From Paenibacillus silvestris (lineage in GTDB: Bacteria > Bacillota > Bacilli > Paenibacillales > NBRC-103111): a DNA stretch of 64,000 nt. Positions within the stretch are counted from its first letter, which is position 1, and each line of letters opens with the position of its first letter. A model generated the notes under the pieces. The model was not told the origin of the DNA. It saw only the letters and a list, made by a program, of their open reading frames with translations, and did not search any database. This document shows, piece after piece, positions 9,913-18,829 of the stretch. The stretch is taken from assembly GCF_009882985.1 (NCBI RefSeq), contig NZ_WTUZ01000014.1:12017-76016 (forward strand). The letters are read 5' to 3'. The position numbers and the translations under genes are program-made.

Positions 9913-10950
9913 ATGAGAATTATTAAACGAACCTTGCTCCTGATCGGCTTACTCCTGATAGTGGTGGCTGGTTATTATTCCTATTCCTTTTACCATTTTG
10001 CGCAAAATATTTCTAACAAACCGGATGCGCCCAAAGGCAGCACACCCCTTATTGCCCAAGCGGTTAAGGACAAGGGTGACAAATACACACCTCCCAAATG
10101 GGAAGGTAAGAACCGCGTTAACATCTTACTACTAGGCGGGGATTCCCGCGGCATGGTGAAGAATGAGCTGCCCCGGTCCGACAGTATTATGCTCGCGTCA
10201 ATTGATCCTGTGACCAAGAAGGCTCACCTCTTCTCCATCCTTCGTGATACATATGTGAAAATCCCCGGCGAAGGCGAAGACCGCATCAACACAGCGATTA
10301 CGACAGGCGGTCCGAATTTAGCCATGAAAACCGTCAGTGATTTGCTTGGCATACCGGTGCAGTATTATGTTTATACCGATTTCAAAGGGTTCATCGCCCT
10401 CATTGATGCCGTAGGCGGAATTGAAATTGACGTAGAAAAGGATATGAAATATACCGATTCGGAAGATGACCATGTGTATGATATTAATTTGAAAAAAGGG
10501 CTTCAGCATCTCGATGGCAAAACAGCCCTGCAATACGTGCGCTTCCGGCACGATGCTCTATCGGATTTCTCTCGTACAGAACGTCAGCGGAAATTCCTAA
10601 CAGCCGTTGCTCAAAAAATGCAAACTACGTCATCTCTCATTAAACTGCCAAAGATATTGAACGCAATGGATCCTTACATTGATACGAATCTTAGCGTGAC
10701 GGATATGCTGAAGCTCGCTTCCTTAGGCTATGAAGCCAAGGCTGATGGAATCGTCTCGTCTCAGCTGCCGCCGAGCGGGCTACTCGTCGAGAAGAACGTT
10801 CGAGGAGCTGCGGTTATTACGGCAAACAAAGATAAGCTGCAGCAGTATGTGAGAGACTTATTCGCTGGCAAGGCGGATGCGGATACAGGTCCAACGAAGC
10901 CATCCCCATCGCCTACACCGAAGACTTCCGTGAAAACGACGGCGAAGTAA
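9913..10950 (+). CDS. LytR-CpsA-Psr family cell-wall glycopolymer ligase
   Basis: LCP protein of 345 aa. A short cytoplasmic N-terminus and one signal-anchor helix (about residues 7-24) place the catalytic domain outside the cell. Conserved motifs include GGDSRGMVKNELPRSDSIML (polyprenyl-phosphate and metal-binding region), a SILRDTYVKIPG segment and YVRFRHDALSDFSRTERQ. Family members transfer teichoic-acid-like or other glycopolymers from undecaprenyl phosphate to peptidoglycan. The tail is rich in Thr, Pro and Lys, and its end lies in a decaying 37-bp tandem repeat. Ribosome site AAAGGAG. Confidence 0.9.
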   Translation: MRIIKRTLLLIGLLLIVVAGYYSYSFYHFAQNISNKPDAPKGSTPLIAQAVKDKGDKYTPPKWEGKNRVNILLLGGDSRGMVKNELPRSDSIMLASIDPVTKKAHLFSILRDTYVKIPGEGEDRINTAITTGGPNLAMKTVSDLLGIPVQYYVYTDFKGFIALIDAVGGIEIDVEKDMKYTDSEDDHVYDINLKKGLQHLDGKTALQYVRFRHDALSDFSRTERQRKFLTAVAQKMQTTSSLIKLPKILNAMDPYIDTNLSVTDMLKLASLGYEAKADGIVSSQLPPSGLLVEKNVRGAAVITANKDKLQQYVRDLFAGKADADTGPTKPSPSPTPKTSVKTTAK

Positions 10951-11040
10951 GTAACTGGAAGCTTACGGAGGAATAATAGCAAAGTGAGCGACTGGAAGCT
11001 CATGAAGAAAAAACGGCAAAGCAAGCGACTGAAGATTAAG
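10942..11040 (+). repeat. Imperfect 37-bp tandem repeat across the LCP stop codon
   Basis: Two 37-bp units (10942-10978, 10979-11015) and a partial third (11016-11040) share a core GCRAAGYRAGYRACTGRAAG. The first unit contains the last codons and stop of the LCP gene, so repeat slippage can lengthen or shorten its C-terminal tail. Confidence 0.7.
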
Positions 11041-11043
11041 ATG

Positions 11044-11088
11044 CCTCTACTTGGTATAGGGCTTTAGCCCCTCAAGTAGGGGCTTTTT
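11044..11088 (+). terminator. Terminator of the LCP gene
   Basis: Outer arms CCTCTACTTG and CAAGTAGGGG enclose GGGCTTTAGCCC; an alternative short stem GCCCCT/AGGGGC is followed by TTTTT. Confidence 0.75.
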
Positions 11089-11120
11089 ATGAGATCATTA
11101 AGGCCTCGATTCGTCCGTAA

Positions 11121-11297
11121 CGGACTCCACTGCCGCTATTTGGGCTTTTAGTGGCATTAACAAGCAGGTTCGGACACCAGAGCCGTTATCAGCCACGAAT
11201 CCAGTAAAAACAACATTAGAAACATCAATTAACGGCATTTCAGTCCGTTACATCCAATATTTACGCTTAATCATGGAAATAACGCCTCCTGAGTCCG
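11121..11297. repeat. Four-box intergenic element A (2 forward, 2 inverted)
   Basis: Four 20-bp boxes: CGGACTCCACTGCCGCTATT (11121-11140), CGGACACCAGAGCCGTTATC (11171-11190), and on the other strand CGGACTGAAATGCCGTTAAT (11228-11247) and CGGACTCAGGAGGCGTTATT (11278-11297). Forward boxes are 50 bp apart, inverted boxes are 50 bp apart, and both pairs are symmetric about position 11209. It fills the gap between the LCP terminator and hemL. Function unknown. Confidence 0.75.
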
Positions 11298-11348
11298 TTA
11301 GTTACCGTCCAATATACATACTACTTAATAAAGGAATGATTACTTCTT

Positions 11349-12695
11349 ATGAATCGCAAAAACTCCGAGCAATTATATCAAGAAGCGCTGCAGCACATCG
11401 TGGGCGGGGTCAACTCCCCTTCCCGCTCATTCAAAGCCGTAGGCGGCGGCGCCCCCGTCTTCATGAAGCGCGCGCAAGGCGCACACTTCTGGGATGTAGA
11501 CGGGAATCGCTTCATTGACTACCTCGCCGCCTACGGCCCGATCATTACCGGTCACGCGCATCCGCACGTGACCGAAGCGATTTGCCGCGCCGCACAGAAC
11601 GGCACGCTGTACGGCACCCCAACCGAACTCGAGATCGAGTTCGCGCGAATGCTGAAGTCCGCGATCCCGTCGCTGGACAAAGTGCGCTTCGTCAACTCCG
11701 GCACCGAGGCCGTGATGACGACGATTCGCGTGGCGCGCGCCTTCACCGGGCGCACCAAAATCATTAAGTTCGCCGGGTGCTACCACGGCCACTCCGATCT
11801 AGTGCTTGTGGCGGCCGGCTCCGGGCCGTCCACACTCGGCACGCCGGACAGCGCCGGCGTGCCTGCAAGCATCGCGCAAGAGGTCATCACCGTGCCGTTC
11901 AACGACATTCCGGCACTGGAAGCCGCTCTCGAGCGATGGAGCGATGAGATTGCCGCGGTGATGGTGGAACCCATCGTCGGCAACTTCGGCATGGTCATGC
12001 CCCATGCCGGCTACCTCGAGCAGCTCTGCGCTGCTGCTCACAGATACGGAGCCCTCGTCATCTACGACGAGGTCATCACGGCGTTCCGCTTCCACTATGG
12101 CGCGGCACAGACCTACCCCGGCCTCCCTCTTGTGGAGGGCGACCGGGCAGAGGCGGCGGCGCGCTTCGCCGCCGTCGAGCCAGACCTTACGGCCCTAGGC
12201 AAAGTGATCGGCGGCGGACTGCCGATCGGAGCCTATGGGGGCCGCAAGGCCGTGATGGAGCAGGTCGCTCCGCTCGGACCTGCGTATCAAGCCGGTACGA
12301 TGGCGGGTAATCCCGCCTCCATCTCGGCCGGCATCGCCTGCTTGGAGGTGCTCCAGCAGGCAGGTGTTTACGCCAAGCTCGAGCACCTTGGCGCGACGCT
12401 TGCAGGCGGCATCGTGGAATCCGCTGCGAGACACGGCATCGCCTTGACGCTGAATCGTATCGGCGGCGCGTTCTCAACCCACTTCTGCGATCATCCCGTC
12501 ACCAACTATGACGAAGCGCAGGATACAAACGGCGAACGCTTCGCGGACTTCTTCCGGCTCATGCTGGAGCAAGGGATCAACCTCGCTCCTTCCAAATATG
12601 AAGCCTGGTTTACAACCATTGCCCACACGGAAGAAGACATCGCTCAGACACTCGATGCGGTGGATCATGCTTTCAAAATCATGAAAACAAGATAA
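11349..12695 (+). CDS. hemL: Glutamate-1-semialdehyde 2,1-aminomutase
   Basis: PLP enzyme of 448 aa that converts glutamate-1-semialdehyde to 5-aminolevulinate, the committed precursor of heme and other tetrapyrroles. The PLP-binding lysine is K285 in [12 protein letters not shown], the cofactor-contacting aspartate is D240 (YDEV), and the N-terminal GGVNSPSR signature is typical of the family. No other hem gene is adjacent, so it may be the extra copy (GsaB-like) seen in Bacillus; sequence alone does not decide this. The gene is clearly richer in G+C than its neighbours. The ribosome site AAAGGA sits 13 bases from the ATG, longer than usual. Confidence 0.9.
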   Translation: MNRKNSEQLYQEALQHIVGGVNSPSRSFKAVGGGAPVFMKRAQGAHFWDVDGNRFIDYLAAYGPIITGHAHPHVTEAICRAAQNGTLYGTPTELEIEFARMLKSAIPSLDKVRFVNSGTEAVMTTIRVARAFTGRTKIIKFAGCYHGHSDLVLVAAGSGPSTLGTPDSAGVPASIAQEVITVPFNDIPALEAALERWSDEIAAVMVEPIVGNFGMVMPHAGYLEQLCAAAHRYGALVIYDEVITAFRFHYGAAQTYPGLPLVEGDRAEAAARFAAVEPDLTALGKVIGGGLPIGAYGGRKAVMEQVAPLGPAYQAGTMAGNPASISAGIACLEVLQQAGVYAKLEHLGATLAGGIVESAARHGIALTLNRIGGAFSTHFCDHPVTNYDEAQDTNGERFADFFRLMLEQGINLAPSKYEAWFTTIAHTEEDIAQTLDAVDHAFKIMKTR

Positions 12696-12811
12696 GGTTA
12701 AATTTTTTCGAAAATACACACAATTAAAGTGATTACGTATAAAAAAACATCAAATAAGGCCCCATCGCGCTAGGAATTTTCTGTTACCGATTCTGATGGA
12801 CTTGCCCTAGA

Positions 12812-12846
12812 AACGAACTATGATCCTATTAGGATCATAGTTCGTT
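12812..12846. terminator. Perfect 16-bp stem palindrome, possible bidirectional terminator
   Basis: AACGAACTATGATCCT and its exact complement enclose a 3-base loop. It is followed by CGTATTTT rather than a true T-run. It may end hemL transcription or bind a protein. It opens a 620-bp gene-free stretch before gltB. Confidence 0.5.
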
Positions 12847-12879
12847 CGTATTTTAAGTAGCCACCAAGCAATAAAAGAA

Positions 12880-12972
12880 TTACCTTTATTCACCATTATA
12901 CACAAAAGGTAACGCTTACATTTTTGTTTTCGCTCTGCAACTATTGTCGGATGCACATTTTCGTGCTATTCT
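12880..12972 (+). promoter_or_regulatory. Candidate gltB promoter with upstream dyad
   Basis: TTGTCG (12944-12949), 17 bases, TATTCT (12967-12972) forms a plausible sigma-A promoter. Just upstream a dyad TTACCTTT (12880-12887) and AAAGGTAA (12905-12912) sits where an activator could bind. The implied leader is about 340 bases; I see no known riboswitch fold in it and no GltC-type ATCTC-N5-GAGAT box. Confidence 0.35.
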
Positions 12973-13285
12973 AAGATTACTTTTACCCTTTTAACGAAAA
13001 GTCTTGTTTTCGCAGTATTTTCCTAGAAAGTTAGGGCATGATTTACAAATTCACGTTCGTTTTTTGTATACGATGCCTTACTTTATGACGGGTCGATTCT
13101 TGACTGATTTCAAGGGAGCCATTTCCTCGAAATTGGCATGCTATTCAGTTAAATTGCATTTTTATTCAAAATCTCGCATATTTCGTTTTTGATCACTTTC
13201 CGGTCATCCATTGAAATTGCTAAGAGTTGCGGGCTCATCAAAGCCAAAATGCAAGAAATGTAGTGAACGAGGAGTTAAATATATA

Positions 13286-13321
13286 GGGGAGGTGACGGTC
13301 AGGCGACTGACCTGAGCAATG
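13286..13321 (+). promoter_or_regulatory. Hairpin between ribosome site and start codon of gltB
   Basis: The Shine-Dalgarno GGGGAGGTGA (about 13286-13295) is followed by GGTCAG-GCGA-CTGACC (13297-13312) and then the ATG at 13319. On the primary sequence the spacing is about 26 bases, far too long. With the 16-base hairpin folded, it becomes about 10. An in-frame TGA at 13313 rules out an earlier start. Confidence 0.65.
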
Positions 13322-16300
13322 AATGAAATTATGCGTAATGAAGGCCGTTTTCAAGATCTACTAGGAACCGAACACGACAGCTGCGGTATTATTTGTATTA
13401 TTGAAAAGAACGGTCATCCTACCCGTGAAAACATCCAAAAAACGATTGATGCCCTTGTAAAAATGGAACATCGCTCAGGATTTATTAACGGCGAAGGCGA
13501 CGGTTGCGGTATTTTAACTGACATTCCACGCGCTCTTTGGGAAAAGAAATTAACAGATGCGGGTCAAGACGGCAAGCTTGCTTATGATAACCGTTTTTCT
13601 GTTGGACACATCTTTGTTCCGCGCAAACTTGACCTGACCGTTACCGAGATTCAGAATGGCATCCGTGAGCTATTTGCTTCCCACGATGTGTCCATCATTC
13701 TCGAGCAAGAAAACCAAGTAGACAGCAACGTTCTTGGTCCTAATGGATTGAACGATGAGCCTACATTCTGGCAAATCGCTGCCATCAGCAACAAAACAGA
13801 AGGCCAAGTCGCTGATCACCTTTTTGAGCTCCATATTGCGATTGAAGATCGTTACAACGTTCACGTTGCAACATTAAGCAATGTAACTTCAGCTTACAAA
13901 GTGTTAGGCGCAGCAAGCATTCTTCCGAAATATTTTAACGACACGCGTGATCCGCTTTTCGCATCCCAAGTTACAATCGGTCACAACCGTTATTCCACGA
14001 ACACACTGTCCAGCTTCTTCCGCGTTCAACCATTCTCCCTACTCGGGCACAATGGCGAAATCAACACGGTTAAGAAACTTCGTCTCGAAGCAGACATGGT
14101 TGGCGTTCCACTGGTTAGCGGCGGATCTGACTCCCAAGACATGAATAGAACGATTGAAACGTTCATTCACCGTTTTGGCTTATCGCTTTTCGAAGCCATG
14201 GAAATGGTTTTCCCTCCTATTATTAATGAAATGAAACAATTCCGTCCGGAACTTCAAGATTTGTATGTTTACTTCCGTCAAGTTTGGGGTCACTTCGCCC
14301 AAGGTCCAGCAGGTATCGTTTCCCGTTACGGCAACGAATGTATTTTCAGCGTGGATGCGCTTGGTCTACGTCCTGTTTGGATGGTTGAGAGCGAAACTTC
14401 CCTGTACTTCTCCTCGGAGCAAGGCGTTATCACGGTTGGCGACATGGTTGCTGATCCGAAGCCTATCGCACCAGGCGAGAAAGTCGGCGTTGTGCTGACA
14501 CCAGGTGAACATGTTCAAGTCATTCCTTACCATGAAGTACAGACTCTTGTATATGAACGCGCAAGCAAACGTCTGAATATTAGCGGACTTCGCAAATATC
14601 TGAATCCTTTGAAAACAGACGCACAAGCCGAGCTCAACGAAAACATGGTAGCAACGGATCAATTGTACAGTGCGTTTGGTTGGGATCGCGACGGTATTTC
14701 TTATATCGAAACGATGTCTGAAACAGGCGCCGAGCCTATTCGTTCCCTGGGCCACGATTCCCCTCATGCTGCTATTGCTTGGGAACGTCAAAACGTGCCT
14801 GACTTCATTAAAGAGAGCGTTGCCGTTGTTACGAACCCAGCGATTGACCGTGACCGTGAAATGGAGCATTTCTCGACACGTGTTATTGCAGGTTCACGTA
14901 CGCCGGTTTACGCTCAGGTTGATGACAATCTGCGTCTAGAGCTTCTAGCTCCCCTTGTACTTGAAGGTACGAACGGTGTAGACAGCGAAGAGCATCTGTC
15001 CCAGCCTTCCTATGAGCAATTAGTTGCTTTGTTCCGTGCACAAGGTGATAATGCTGTAGCTGTGCTTTCCACGACTTTTGCAAGAGGAACTTCTCTTGGC
15101 GCTGGTTTGGACACTTTGGCTGCTGACGCTATTGCTGCTGCTCGAGCTGGCGCTGCACTTATTATTCTTGATGATTCAGAAGCTCACCAAAACGATCGCT
15201 TATGGCTTGAGCCTCACTTAGTTGTATCCAAAATCGATATCGCGCTTCGTGCGGAAAAGCTTACGTTCGGCGACAACCTGCGCCGTCACGTTACATTAGT
15301 GCTTCGTTCCGCAGCCATTCGCAACCTGCATGATATTGCTGTAGCTTGTGGTGTTGGCGCTGACGTTATTTCACCTTACTTGTTGTTCTCAACTGCTTCT
15401 GATAAAGAAGGCAACGCGGCAGCAGCACGTAAAGTATATGCAGCTCTTACGAAAGGTCTGGAGAAAGTTATCTCCACGATCGGTACGCATGAGCTACGCG
15501 GTTACACACGCTTCTTCTCCTCCATCGGCTTCCACCCGGAAGTGGCTGAGGTGCTTGATATCGTGAACTACCTTGGTAGTGAAAAAGCTGGAACTGGCTT
15601 TGCACAGCTTGAAGCTGACGCGGAAGCTCGTTACAACGACTTCACCAATCCAAAAGCAAAAGCAGCGAAAAACTTCCGTTTCTTCCAACGTATGTGGAAA
15701 GCGCTCGGCGACGCGGCATCAGGAGCTGCTTCTTACGGCGACTACCGCGACAAACTGCGTGAAGAAGAGAAGAAGAACCCAATCTCCATTCGTCACATTG
15801 CTGGATTCAATGTGGAGAAAGCACTTGGAGAAGGTCGCAAAGCGCTTGATCCATCGAAGGTTGATATCTCCATTGGCGGTCATTCCTTGCCGATGCTGAT
15901 TTCCTCCATGTCCTTCGGTTCACAAAACGAAACAGCTTTCCGTGCCTACGCTGAAGCCGGCGAACGCCTGAACATGGTAACCATGAACGGCGAGGGCGGA
16001 GAAATTAAAGATATGCTCGGACGCTACAAAAAAACGCGCGGTGCACAAGTGGCATCCGGACGTTTCGGGGTTAACGTTGAACTAGCTAACGCGGTTGCCT
16101 TCCTTGAGATCAAAATCGGTCAAGGTGCTAAACCGGGTGAAGGCGGTCACTTACCTGGCTCCAAAGTTACAGCCAAAATCGCTGCAGCACGTAACGCAAC
16201 AATTGGCTCTGACCTGATCTCCCCTTCGAATAACCATGATATCTATTCGATCGAAGATTTGGCTCAAATCATTTCCGAGTTGAAAGAAGCTAGCGGTCGC

Positions 16301-17869
16301 AAAGCGAAAATTATCGTGAAAATCCCAGTCGTACCAGGTATCGGTACAATTGCGGTGGGTGTTGCCAAAGCAGGCGCTGACGTTATTACACTGTCCGGTT
16401 TTGACGGCGGTACAGGTGCAGCTCGTATTCACTCCTTGACACACGTTGGTCTTCCTACTGAAATCGGAACGAAACTTGCCCATGTAGCTTTGATCGAAGC
16501 AGGTCTTCGTCACCGCGTTGAGCTATGGTCCGATGGCGGTCTGAAATCAGGATCTGATGTTGTTAAAATGGTTATGCTCGGTGCAAACCGTGCAGGTTTC
16601 GGTAGTATCGCTATGCAATCGATCGGTTGTACAACATGCCGCGGCTGTCACTTAGACACTTGCCACGTTGGTATCGCAACACAAATCGATTCCTTGGAAG
16701 AAGCAGAAGAAAAAGGCCTTCGTCGTTTCGTACCTCGTCAATTTGACGTAGCTGTAGACAGCTTAGTTCGTTTGTTCGGTGGTATTGGCGAAGAAGTACG
16801 TGAAGTTGTTGCTTCTCTTGGATTCACAAGCTTGCAAGACCTTGTAGGCCGTTCTGACCTACTTGAGCAAATCAGCCACTTGGATCGCATTGATCTGTCT
16901 GACATTCTTCGCCCTGCTCCGCTTCAGTTCGTTTCTGATGCTGAGAGAGCTATGGAAGAAGCAGCTGTCTCCTCTGATATCCGTATCGCGGCTGGTGCAG
17001 AAGGTCTCGAATTCTTCCCTGAATCTTTGGCGTTTGACGCTCCAATCGTTCGCAACTGGTCCAAAGTGGATGCAGAGTCCCGTATTCTCGGAACTCGTTA
17101 CTCCAGCCATCGCGTAAGAGACCGTTTCGACGGCAGCTACGATGAACTGCCATCTATCGCTCTGAACCTCGTTGACGGATCTGTTCCAGGTAACGGCTTA
17201 GGTGCATTCAATGCCCGCGGCGTTGACATCACCGTTCAAGGTGGTGCCGAGGATGGTCTTGGTAAAATGGCGTTCGGCGGTAAAGTCGCCATCGTGAAGT
17301 CACTTGGCAAAAACAACACGTTCATCAACGGTAGCGTTGGTAAATCGTTCGGTTACGGCGCACAAAAAGGCTTGTTCTTGATTCAAGGCAGCGCAGATAC
17401 ACGTGCTTGTATCCGTTTCTCGGGTGCTGACGTTGTCTTCGGCGGCGAAATCACGACACCGTTGCGAGATGAGCTCGGCGGACTCGCTGCACGTGCGAAC
17501 CTCAAAGGCTTTGCGTTCGAATACATGACAAACGGCCGTGCCGTTGTTATGGGCGATCCAGGTCCATGGATTTGTGCAGGTATGACAGGCGGAGTTATCT
17601 ACCAACGTCTTGTACCAGAAATGGGTCTAGACCAAGCAGCTATCGAACGTCGTATTGCCAAAGGCGCAAAAGTTAAAATTGAAACAATCGGCGTACAAAG
17701 TATCAAAGATCTTACTGAGTTGCTCACAGCTTACCGCACTGAGCTTGCTAACTCCGGTCAAACGGATGCAGCAGTCAAAATCGACGGTCTGCTAAGCAAT
17801 CTGGAAGCTAACTTCATCCGTATCTCCCCGGTCAACATGCAAGCTGACCAATCCGTTGCTACGGAATAG
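13319..17869 (+). CDS. gltB: Glutamate synthase large subunit
   Basis: GOGAT large subunit, 1516 aa, making glutamate from glutamine and 2-oxoglutarate. The class II glutaminase nucleophile is C22 (HDSCGI), exposed after removal of a short propeptide. A central domain and an FMN-binding synthase domain follow. The [3Fe-4S] cysteines are C1104, C1110 and C1115 in the C-x5-C-x4-C spacing. The C-terminal GXGXG-type beta-helix domain ends the protein. The small FAD/NADPH subunit gene is absent from this window, so its electron donor must be encoded elsewhere. The third-base pattern looks like that of a highly expressed gene (GGT, CGT and GTT frequent). Confidence 0.96.
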   Translation: MNEIMRNEGRFQDLLGTEHDSCGIICIIEKNGHPTRENIQKTIDALVKMEHRSGFINGEGDGCGILTDIPRALWEKKLTDAGQDGKLAYDNRFSVGHIFVPRKLDLTVTEIQNGIRELFASHDVSIILEQENQVDSNVLGPNGLNDEPTFWQIAAISNKTEGQVADHLFELHIAIEDRYNVHVATLSNVTSAYKVLGAASILPKYFNDTRDPLFASQVTIGHNRYSTNTLSSFFRVQPFSLLGHNGEINTVKKLRLEADMVGVPLVSGGSDSQDMNRTIETFIHRFGLSLFEAMEMVFPPIINEMKQFRPELQDLYVYFRQVWGHFAQGPAGIVSRYGNECIFSVDALGLRPVWMVESETSLYFSSEQGVITVGDMVADPKPIAPGEKVGVVLTPGEHVQVIPYHEVQTLVYERASKRLNISGLRKYLNPLKTDAQAELNENMVATDQLYSAFGWDRDGISYIETMSETGAEPIRSLGHDSPHAAIAWERQNVPDFIKESVAVVTNPAIDRDREMEHFSTRVIAGSRTPVYAQVDDNLRLELLAPLVLEGTNGVDSEEHLSQPSYEQLVALFRAQGDNAVAVLSTTFARGTSLGAGLDTLAADAIAAARAGAALIILDDSEAHQNDRLWLEPHLVVSKIDIALRAEKLTFGDNLRRHVTLVLRSAAIRNLHDIAVACGVGADVISPYLLFSTASDKEGNAAAARKVYAALTKGLEKVISTIGTHELRGYTRFFSSIGFHPEVAEVLDIVNYLGSEKAGTGFAQLEADAEARYNDFTNPKAKAAKNFRFFQRMWKALGDAASGAASYGDYRDKLREEEKKNPISIRHIAGFNVEKALGEGRKALDPSKVDISIGGHSLPMLISSMSFGSQNETAFRAYAEAGERLNMVTMNGEGGEIKDMLGRYKKTRGAQVASGRFGVNVELANAVAFLEIKIGQGAKPGEGGHLPGSKVTAKIAAARNATIGSDLISPSNNHDIYSIEDLAQIISELKEASGRKAKIIVKIPVVPGIGTIAVGVAKAGADVITLSGFDGGTGAARIHSLTHVGLPTEIGTKLAHVALIEAGLRHRVELWSDGGLKSGSDVVKMVMLGANRAGFGSIAMQSIGCTTCRGCHLDTCHVGIATQIDSLEEAEEKGLRRFVPRQFDVAVDSLVRLFGGIGEEVREVVASLGFTSLQDLVGRSDLLEQISHLDRIDLSDILRPAPLQFVSDAERAMEEAAVSSDIRIAAGAEGLEFFPESLAFDAPIVRNWSKVDAESRILGTRYSSHRVRDRFDGSYDELPSIALNLVDGSVPGNGLGAFNARGVDITVQGGAEDGLGKMAFGGKVAIVKSLGKNNTFINGSVGKSFGYGAQKGLFLIQGSADTRACIRFSGADVVFGGEITTPLRDELGGLAARANLKGFAFEYMTNGRAVVMGDPGPWICAGMTGGVIYQRLVPEMGLDQAAIERRIAKGAKVKIETIGVQSIKDLTELLTAYRTELANSGQTDAAVKIDGLLSNLEANFIRISPVNMQADQSVATE

Positions 17870-17876
17870 ATAAATG

Positions 17877-17917
17877 AAAGCTCCACAGGACCCTCAAGGT
17901 CTTGTGGAGCTTTTTTT
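17877..17917 (+). terminator. Terminator of gltB
   Basis: Long stem AAGCTCCACA.../...TGTGGAGCTT followed by TTTTTTT. Confidence 0.92.
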
Positions 17918-18019
17918 ATATCGAGGCCGAGAAAACCACGAATGCCTGTATAAAAGAGTCGCGCAAATCACACGTTATTAGGGCAACACCCATCCGCATA
18001 CCATAGGAGGTTTTGTGCT

Positions 18020-18145
18020 ATGAGCCAATCGAAACGCCGCGAAGAAGCTGCATGGAAAAGCCGCAAACAAGCTAGACATCCACATGGTAAGGTGAAGTCT
18101 CTGGCCGAATTCGCCAGTGAGTACGACGCGGGACGCAACAAGTAA
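18020..18145 (+). CDS. Small basic protein of 41 residues
   Basis: Begins MSQSKRREEAAWKSRKQ, ends SEYDAGRNK. A strong GGAGG ribosome site is 9 bases before the ATG, and a long hairpin follows. It is hydrophilic, very rich in Lys, Arg and His in its first half and acidic near the end, with no membrane segment or cysteine. I do not recognise a family. The ribosome site and its position between two terminator-like structures argue for a real gene, possibly a nucleic-acid-binding or spore-core peptide. Confidence 0.65.
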   Translation: MSQSKRREEAAWKSRKQARHPHGKVKSLAEFASEYDAGRNK

Positions 18146-18180
18146 CGGAAAACCCCCTCCAACGTTAAAAGAGGGACCAA

Positions 18181-18238
18181 CTCAAAGCAACCCGGTGATC
18201 GCGCATCCTAGGATACGCGGCCGCCGGGTTCTTTGAGT
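18181..18238. terminator. Long two-tier hairpin after the 41-aa gene
   Basis: Outer arms CTCAAAGcAACCCGG and CCGGGTTcTTTGAG enclose a second stem CGCGCATCC/GGATACGCG with the palindrome ATCCTAGGAT at its tip. There is no T-run, so it is either a structured terminator or an RNA end. Confidence 0.55.
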
Positions 18239-18302
18239 TCGCGGTGGCTATTGCCACTCTCCCTTTCGCTCAGATTGCGGTCTGATTGATACTCACTATC
18301 GG

Positions 18303-18717
18303 CACTATCCCCATCTTTCAGAATACGGTTTGACACTCACTATCGTCACTATCCCCATCGCTCAGAATACAGTTTGACACTCACTATCGTCACTATCCCC
18401 ATCGCTCAGAATACAGTTTGACACTCACTATCTACACTATCCCGATCGCTCAGAATACGGTTTAACACTCACTATCGTCACTATCCCCATCGCTCAGAAT
18501 ACAGTTTGACACTCACTATCTACACTATCCCGATCGCTCAGAATACGGTTTGACACTCACTATCGTCACTATCCCCATCACTCAGAATACAGTTTGACAC
18601 TCACTATCTACACTATCCCCATCACTCAGAATACGGTTTGACACTCACTAACTGCACTATCCCGATCGCTCAGAATACAGATTGACACTCGCTATCTGCA
18701 CTATCCGCATCGCTCAA
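18303..18717 (+). repeat. 44-bp tandem array, nine full copies and a partial tenth
   Basis: The unit begins CACTATCCCCATCGCTCAGA and carries TTTGACACTCACTATC in its second half. Copies start at 18303, 18347, 18391, 18435, 18479, 18523, 18567, 18611 and 18655, with a truncated one at 18699. A degenerate copy lies just upstream (about 18255-18302). Copies 3-4 and 5-6 repeat as an 88-bp pair (one mismatch), so recent growth was by dimers. An inverted core (TGGGGATAGTG) sits at 18801-18811. There are no unique spacers and no coding capacity. Confidence 0.93.
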
Positions 18718-18829
18718 GGAGGGACTCTGGCAACCTTTCACCGACACTACTCCATTAAATTTCATTCAATCTAGTTGTATCAGCATATTCTCCTGACTCT
18801 TGGGGATAGTGCCCATAGACCCCTTCACC

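Noticed and set aside
11044..11088. T-box or other riboswitch in front of hemL
   Set aside because: The structure is a simple terminator of the upstream gene; no conserved riboswitch core.
18303..18717. Possible CRISPR array
   Set aside because: The units are contiguous 44-bp tandem copies with no unique spacers, and no cas gene is present.
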